Source: Pseudomonas vancouverensis
Lineage (GTDB): Bacteria; Pseudomonadota; Gammaproteobacteria; Pseudomonadales; Pseudomonadaceae
DNA length: 64,000 nucleotides
Direction: 5' to 3'
Assembly: GCF_004348895.1 (NCBI RefSeq)
Contig: NZ_RRZK01000035.1
Location: forward strand, 1 to 64,000
Under the pieces are notes generated by a model. It ran no database searches, was not told where the DNA came from, and saw only the letters and a list, made by a program, of their open reading frames with translations. Positions 59,460 through 64,000 of the stretch are shown piece after piece (the stretch's first letter is position 1; each line of letters begins with the position of its first letter). The translations under genes were made by a program, and so were the position numbers.

Positions 59460-60932
59460 TCAGGCGAGTGGCAGGGAGAAGGTAAACACCGCGCCGCAGG
59501 GCGCCAGGTTTTGCGCCCAGATGTCGCCGCGATGGCGGCCGATGATGTTCTTGCACAGCGCCAGGCCGATGCCGTTGCCGCTGACCTTGGAGGAGAAGAA
59601 GCCGTCGAACAGCTTTTCTTGGGCCTGGGCCTGGATGCCGCGGCCACTGTCTTCGATGCGCACCAGCGCCACATCGTTTTCGCGGCTGGCATGGATGCGC
59701 AGCACCCGGCGTTCGGCAGGCAGGTCGGCCATTTCTTCGATGGCGTTGAAGGCCAGGTTGAGGATCACCTGACCGATCAGCACTTTCTCGCAGCTCACCC
59801 GCAATGGCTCGGCTGACGTCACCACCTCGATGCGCACCCGGCTCGGCTCGGCACGCAGGCTGATGAAGTAGCGGGTTTCGCTCAGCAGCTCATTGAGGTC
59901 GATCAGTTCTTCGCTTTGCTCCAGCTTGACCACGTAATCGCGCACGCTCTTGATGATCACCGACGCGTGCTCGATCTGCCGCACCGCGTTCTGCAAACCC
60001 CAGGCGACGCCTTGGTCGGTTTCGCCGGCATTGCCCAGGCGAATCAACGTGCCTTCGATGAAGTTGCGGGTGGCGGCCAGCGGTTGGCTCAACTCATGGG
60101 CGATGGCCACTGCCATTTCCCCCATGGCGTTGTAGCGTGCCAGGTATTCGAGTTTCTGTTCGCTGACGCGCCGCGCTTCTTCCGCCTGGACTTGCTCGGT
60201 GACGTCGCGAAACAGCAGCAGGTGGCCGACCAGATCGTCCTCGATTTCTATGTAACGACAGGTCGCGTCGTGCCAGCGCCAGGCGCCGTCACGTCGCTGC
60301 ACCTTGTAGTGCACGCTGAAGGGCGCGTGTTCCGGGGTGTCGCTGGCCAACTGGCGCAGCAGGCGCTGGCGTGAAGCGTCGTCGCACCAGTCGAGGAAGT
60401 TCTTGCCCATCAGCTTGTGCACTTCGCTGTTGAGCAGGTGTGCGCCCGAGTCACTGATAAAACCGATATCGCCCTCGGGGCCGAGTACTGCCACGCCTTC
60501 GGCCAGGTCTTGCATAAAGGCCTTGAGCCGACTCTCGAAGCGCTTGAGGTCGCGCTTGACCTTGTCTTCTTTGGAGATGTCGCGGAACTGCACCATCAGC
60601 ACATCGCGACCGTCCAGGTGCACCAGGGTCGCCACTGCCTCGGACAGGATCTCCACCCCTTGTTTGGAGCGATAGCACCACTCGATGGCCCGCTGGCCGG
60701 TGCGCGCTGCCCCTTCGAGCCAGCGCAAACCCACGGAGCGCCGGTACTTCGGCGCATCGCGCGTCATGTCCGGGGCCTTCAGCGGCGTCAGTTCTTCCAG
60801 GGTAAAGCCCAGGGCCGCCAGTGCCGCGGCGTTGGCCCAGAGAATCTCCTTGGTGTGCGCGTCGTGAAGAATGATGCACAGCGGCATGGCTTCGATCAGC
60901 GCGTAAAAGTCGTTCGGTTTTGGCTGGTACAT
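59460..60932 (-). CDS. PAS-domain sensor histidine kinase, cytosolic
   Basis: ATG 60932 follows a GTG at 60935. The 490-residue protein has two PAS domains (about 8-120 and 132-250), a HisKA domain with His279 (AVAIAHELSQPLAATRNF) and an ATPase domain with N box LNLAFNAIEEM, G1 DSGRGI and G2 GNGIGLAL. It has no membrane segment or receiver domain, resembling FixL/ErcS-type soluble kinases. No response regulator is in the window. It is divergent from iacA and points towards aauB, so it may control either cluster. Confidence 0.87.
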   Translation of the reverse strand: MYQPKPNDFYALIEAMPLCIILHDAHTKEILWANAAALAALGFTLEELTPLKAPDMTRDAPKYRRSVGLRWLEGAARTGQRAIEWCYRSKQGVEILSEAVATLVHLDGRDVLMVQFRDISKEDKVKRDLKRFESRLKAFMQDLAEGVAVLGPEGDIGFISDSGAHLLNSEVHKLMGKNFLDWCDDASRQRLLRQLASDTPEHAPFSVHYKVQRRDGAWRWHDATCRYIEIEDDLVGHLLLFRDVTEQVQAEEARRVSEQKLEYLARYNAMGEMAVAIAHELSQPLAATRNFIEGTLIRLGNAGETDQGVAWGLQNAVRQIEHASVIIKSVRDYVVKLEQSEELIDLNELLSETRYFISLRAEPSRVRIEVVTSAEPLRVSCEKVLIGQVILNLAFNAIEEMADLPAERRVLRIHASRENDVALVRIEDSGRGIQAQAQEKLFDGFFSSKVSGNGIGLALCKNIIGRHRGDIWAQNLAPCGAVFTFSLPLA

Positions 60933-61154
60933 CACGCGGCCCTTGGCGGCAGAGGTTTGCAGTATGGCGTTTTATACCTGCTCGCGCCGGGGGATGCGCT
61001 CAGAGGTAACCGGTGCCGCCCTAGGGGTTTTCTTTAGGCGGGGGGCTGCACGCACCAATAGTGGCGTCCGGATGCGGTTTTTACACTGGACCGCAATGCA
61101 AGGGCAACGACACCGCTTGTCCCTCTAACAATAATCACAACGGAGAACTCGCCC

Positions 61155-62324
61155 ATGCTGCGTTCAGCTGCCGCGCAAAAAGACCCCGTGTCCGCCCCGG
61201 TCGAACCAATGGTCGACAGCCAGCTCTTCCAGCAAGTACTGGAAGAAGTTCGCCAGCGTCGCCACGAATTCGACGCCGGGTCCCACGTCCCACGGGACAT
61301 GATCGAGCGCTTCAAGCAGGTGGGCATCTACCGCGCCGCCACGCCGAAATGCTTCGGCGGCGATGCACTGGCCCCGGCGCTGTTCCTGCAAATGATCGAA
61401 CGCATCTCCGAAGCCGACGGCTCGGCGGGCTGGGTTGCCAGCTTCGGCAGCGCCGGTGTCTACCTCGCGGCCTTGCCAGTGGAAACCCTCGCTGAACTCT
61501 ACGCTGATAGCCCGGACCTGGTGTTCGCCGGCGGCCTGTTCCCGTTGCAACCGGCAGAGGCCGTCGAAGGCGGCTGGCAGGTCAACGGCACCTGGAAATT
61601 CGCCAGTGGCTGCAAAGGCGCAGACCTGCTCGGCGTCGGCATCGGCGCCAGTGCCGCTGGTGGCAAGCCGCGCACCGCGGTGTTCCCGGCCAGTCAGGTG
61701 GAAATCGTCGAGAACTGGGACGTGGTCGGCCTCAAGGGCACCGGCAGCCATGACCTGCGTGTCTCGGACAAATTCGTCGAAGACCGCTGGACCTTTATCC
61801 GCGGTGGCGCAGCCACCATTGATGAACCGCTGTTCCGCTACCCGTCGATCGCCTACGCCGCGCAAGTGCTGGCGGTGGTCAACCTCGGCCTGGCCCGCGC
61901 TGCACTCGACGAAATCAGCCGCATGGCTGGCGGCGGTGGCATCACCGGCGCGCCGAAGCTGTCCGACCGCGCCTATGTGCGCATCGAGGTCGCCAAGGCC
62001 GAAGCCAAGTTGATGGCCGCGCGCAGCTTCTTCTACAACGCCACCGAACAGGTGTGGGATTCGATCCTCGCCGGCAACCCGGTGACCCCGGAACAAACCA
62101 GCCTGCTGCGCCTGTCGGCGATCCACGTGTCCCAGGCCGGTGCCGAAGTGGTGCAAAGCGCCTACAGCCTGGCCGGCACCACCGCCATTTACCTGCGCCA
62201 CCCGCTGCAACGCTACCTGCGTGACTCGATGGTGGTGACCCAGCACGCCTTCCTCAGCGAAGGCCTGTACGACGGCGCCGGCTCGGTGTACCTCGGCGTC
62301 CCGCCGTTCCCGGGCTACATCTGA
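61155..62324 (+). CDS. iacA: IacA, flavin monooxygenase of indole-3-acetate degradation
   Basis: The 389-residue protein has the acyl-CoA dehydrogenase fold with monooxygenase features (CFGGDALAPALFLQMIERIS, ADGSAGWVASFGSAGVYLAA, GTGSHDLRV). It is homologous in type to the monooxygenase at 5448. Identity as IacA rests on the gene order iacA-iacB-iacI-iacH that follows. IacA adds oxygen to the indole ring of indole-3-acetate with reduced flavin. CGGAGAACTCGCCC precedes the start. Confidence 0.85.
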   Translation: MLRSAAAQKDPVSAPVEPMVDSQLFQQVLEEVRQRRHEFDAGSHVPRDMIERFKQVGIYRAATPKCFGGDALAPALFLQMIERISEADGSAGWVASFGSAGVYLAALPVETLAELYADSPDLVFAGGLFPLQPAEAVEGGWQVNGTWKFASGCKGADLLGVGIGASAAGGKPRTAVFPASQVEIVENWDVVGLKGTGSHDLRVSDKFVEDRWTFIRGGAATIDEPLFRYPSIAYAAQVLAVVNLGLARAALDEISRMAGGGGITGAPKLSDRAYVRIEVAKAEAKLMAARSFFYNATEQVWDSILAGNPVTPEQTSLLRLSAIHVSQAGAEVVQSAYSLAGTTAIYLRHPLQRYLRDSMVVTQHAFLSEGLYDGAGSVYLGVPPFPGYI

Positions 62325-62355
62325 ACCCCTTTCAACTCATTCAAGGATCAACAGC

Positions 62356-62727
62356 ATGTCCCAAGCTACCCAGGAACCGTTGCGCGTCGTCTTCTGCATC
62401 GGCATCACCCAGAACTTTTTCGACCTGCCCACCGGCGAAGGCCTGAGCGTGTGGAAAGGCTTCAGCAAAATGATGGCCGACCTCGGCGCCATGCCTGGCA
62501 TTACCGTGCTCGGCGCGATGGATGACGATCGCCTGATGGTCGGCCCGTCCACCACCTCGCCCTGGACCGTCTACATCATGGCCGACGTTGACTGCCACCA
62601 GACGGTGATCGACGCCTGCAACCTGTTCCGCACCACCCCGGTGAACGAGTACAGCCTGTGGCGCTACGCCAAGGTTGAAGCACGCATCGGTCGCCCCCTG
62701 ACCATCCCTGACGCGGCCAAGGTGTAA
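62356..62727 (+). CDS. iacB: IacB-like protein of auxin catabolism
   Basis: The 123-residue protein is a small conserved protein with an EthD/dimeric-barrel-like sequence (FCIGITQNFFDLPTGEGLSV, NEYSLWRYAKVEARIG) matching the position and size of IacB. Its exact biochemical role is unresolved. It is 31 bases after iacA and 3 before iacI. Confidence 0.78.
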   Translation: MSQATQEPLRVVFCIGITQNFFDLPTGEGLSVWKGFSKMMADLGAMPGITVLGAMDDDRLMVGPSTTSPWTVYIMADVDCHQTVIDACNLFRTTPVNEYSLWRYAKVEARIGRPLTIPDAAKV

Positions 62728-62730
62728 GCC

Positions 62731-63201
62731 ATGAGCGAGGCCTTGTTGCAGCGTCTGGCGACGCTCGAAGGGGAAAGCGCAGTACGTCGTCTGATGGCCT
62801 GTTACATGGACCTGTGCGATGTGCCGCGTGCCGCTGTTCACCTCAGTCAGTTGGCGCAGCTGTTTACCGAGGACGCGATCTGGGAAGGCCTCGGCAGCCA
62901 GACCGCGCAAACCTTCGGCAAGCACCAGGGGCGCGAGGCCGTGGCCGCGTTCGTCGGTGGTTACCTGCCGCCGTCCGACCACTTCAAGCTGAACCTGCAT
63001 TACCTCACCAGCGAGTCGATCGAGGTCGACGGCAAGGCCGCGCGAGGGCAGTGGATCATGCAGCAGATCTCGACCTACGCCGATGGCCGCAACGAGTTGT
63101 TCGGCACTCGCCTGAACATCGATTTCCGTTGCGTCGACGGCGTCTGGCTGATTGCGCATTTCCGTACGCAGCGCCTGTTCAATACGGAGTTGAATGCATG
63201 A
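62731..63201 (+). CDS. iacI: IacI-like SnoaL/NTF2-fold protein
   Basis: The 156-residue protein has the SnoaL-like fold: LMACYMDLCDVPRAAVHLSQ, FTEDAIWEGLGSQTAQTFGK, REAVAAFVGGYLP. It matches IacI of indole-acetate clusters in order and size. It may help an intermediate rearrange. The stop overlaps the next start (ATGA), so iacI and iacH are translationally coupled. Confidence 0.78.
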   Translation: MSEALLQRLATLEGESAVRRLMACYMDLCDVPRAAVHLSQLAQLFTEDAIWEGLGSQTAQTFGKHQGREAVAAFVGGYLPPSDHFKLNLHYLTSESIEVDGKAARGQWIMQQISTYADGRNELFGTRLNIDFRCVDGVWLIAHFRTQRLFNTELNA

Positions 63202-64000
63202 GTACCTTCATCAGCGAATTCCTCCTCGGCGGCAGCGGCAAACGTGTTGCCATCAAGGACTCCATCGATATTGCCGGTTATCCGACCCGCTCGGGCAGCC
63301 GTGCCTTTGCCGATGCCCCGGCGGCGACAAAAAATGCCGAAGTGGTGGATGCCATTCTCGAAGCCGGCTGGCAGATCGTTGGCAAGACCAACCTGCACGA
63401 ACTGGCGTTCGGCGTCACCGGCATCAACGATTTCACTGGCACGCCGATCAATCCGCAAGCGCCGGATCGGGTCCCGGGCGGTTCCTCCAGCGGTTCGGCC
63501 TCGGCCGTTGCCGCAGGGCTGGCAGACATCGCCCTTGGCACCGACACCGGTGGTTCGGTGCGGGTACCGGCGGCGTGCTGCGGCATTGCCGGGCTCAAAC
63601 CGACCTATGGCCGGGTCAGTCGCGTTGGCGCCCATCCGCTGGAATCCAGCCTCGATTGCGTCGGCCCGTTCGCCAGGACCATGGACGACCTGATCGCCGC
63701 CATGCAGGTGATTTGCCCAGGGTTCGCTGTCGCGGGCATGCCGGGTGAGGGCACCAACGTCGGCTTTCTCGACGTGGACTGCGATGCGCACCTGCAAGCC
63801 AGCCTCGGTGCGGCCGCCGACCGCGCCGGCTGGCGTCGCAGCCACCTGCAACTGAGCGAATTCGAAGCCGCGTTCGCCGCCGGCCTGACCGTGATCAATT
63901 TTGAAAACTGGGCGGCCTTCGGTCACCTGACCGGCAAAGGCCTGATCGGTGCAGACGTCGAAACCCGTCTGCTGGCCGCCAGCCGCACTTCCCGCGAAGA
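63198..64000 (+). CDS. iacH: IacH, amidase-signature enzyme (partial at right edge)
   Basis: At least 267 residues are visible before the window ends. The amidase signature is present: Lys20 (AIKDSIDIAG), Ser96 in GGSSSGSASAV and the nucleophile Ser120 in GTDTGGSVRVPAA. These enzymes hydrolyse amide bonds; IacH is a standard member of auxin catabolic clusters. It continues beyond the window, where iacE, iacG, iacC and iacD would be expected. Confidence 0.85.
   Translation, partial: MSTFISEFLLGGSGKRVAIKDSIDIAGYPTRSGSRAFADAPAATKNAEVVDAILEAGWQIVGKTNLHELAFGVTGINDFTGTPINPQAPDRVPGGSSSGSASAVAAGLADIALGTDTGGSVRVPAACCGIAGLKPTYGRVSRVGAHPLESSLDCVGPFARTMDDLIAAMQVICPGFAVAGMPGEGTNVGFLDVDCDAHLQASLGAAADRAGWRRSHLQLSEFEAAFAAGLTVINFENWAAFGHLTGKGLIGADVETRLLAASRTSRE

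Noticed and set aside
1..64000. CRISPR arrays, tRNA or rRNA genes, prophage or insertion sequences
   Set aside because: No regular spacer-repeat pattern, cloverleaf, transposase or phage structural gene was seen; only REPINs and degenerate motifs were found.

Overview
The window looks like a chromosomal accessory region of a fluorescens-group Pseudomonas. The evidence is high-GC coding sequence with Shine-Dalgarno starts, two REPIN-type repeats built on the CTGTGGCGAGGGAGC core familiar from these species, many LysR regulators, and typical Pseudomonas families (FadL, BCCT, DUF1254, DUF1329, DUF1289, DUF2986). No rRNA, tRNA, CRISPR array, phage or intact insertion sequence was recognised. Genus placement is inference; a species call would need a search.

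Layout. 0.3-1.4 kb: a prokaryotic glutamate-receptor-like channel. 1.9-5.0 kb: a secreted alpha/beta hydrolase, a cupin-carboxymuconolactone decarboxylase and a LysR regulator. 5.4-12.3 kb: a catabolic operon made of a flavin-dependent monooxygenase, its flavin reductase, a type I extradiol dioxygenase, a fumarylacetoacetase-like hydrolase and a beta-keto acid cleavage enzyme, then a FadL porin and a TetR regulator. The order suggests hydroxylation, meta-cleavage and CoA-dependent thiolysis of an unidentified aromatic. 12.4-13.8 kb: a DUF1254 protein. 14.1-24.1 kb: a LysR regulator and a BCCT transporter, divergent from a six-gene operon (Rieske oxygenase, aldehyde dehydrogenase, rubredoxin-rubredoxin reductase fusion, DAO-type oxidase, EutQ-like cupin, MFS transporter). 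It probably degrades a quaternary amine. 24.3-25.4 kb: a b-type haem membrane protein paired with a tetrahaem cytochrome c.

25.4-35.4 kb holds redox and stress genes: two Old Yellow Enzyme homologues, a MarR-controlled flavoprotein monooxygenase with a clear operator, a lytic transglycosylase and two tandem DUF1254 proteins. 35.6-39.8 kb: a SYLF lipoprotein, then an arsRBCH operon ending in a truncated arsN-like acetyltransferase. 40-44.6 kb: a DJ-1/PfpI protein, a GNAT remnant, two diguanylate cyclases and a CynR-like regulator. 44.7-50.6 kb: a five-gene operon (LLM monooxygenase, flavin reductase, MFS, GFA protein, DUF1329) with a divergent LysR. 50.7-55.4 kb: small conserved proteins, a dmeRF-like cobalt/nickel efflux pair, an SDR with palindromic sites upstream, a LysR regulator and a methyltransferase.

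55.5-64 kb: an aromatic amine dehydrogenase cluster (aauBEDA plus a cytochrome c), an orphan PAS histidine kinase, and the start of an indole-3-acetate catabolism operon (iacA, iacB, iacI and partial iacH, which runs off the right edge). Together these could take tryptamine through indole-3-acetaldehyde and indole-3-acetate towards catechol. That is the best supported pathway inference in the window; the quaternary amine and ring-cleavage operons are the best candidates for undescribed chemistry.
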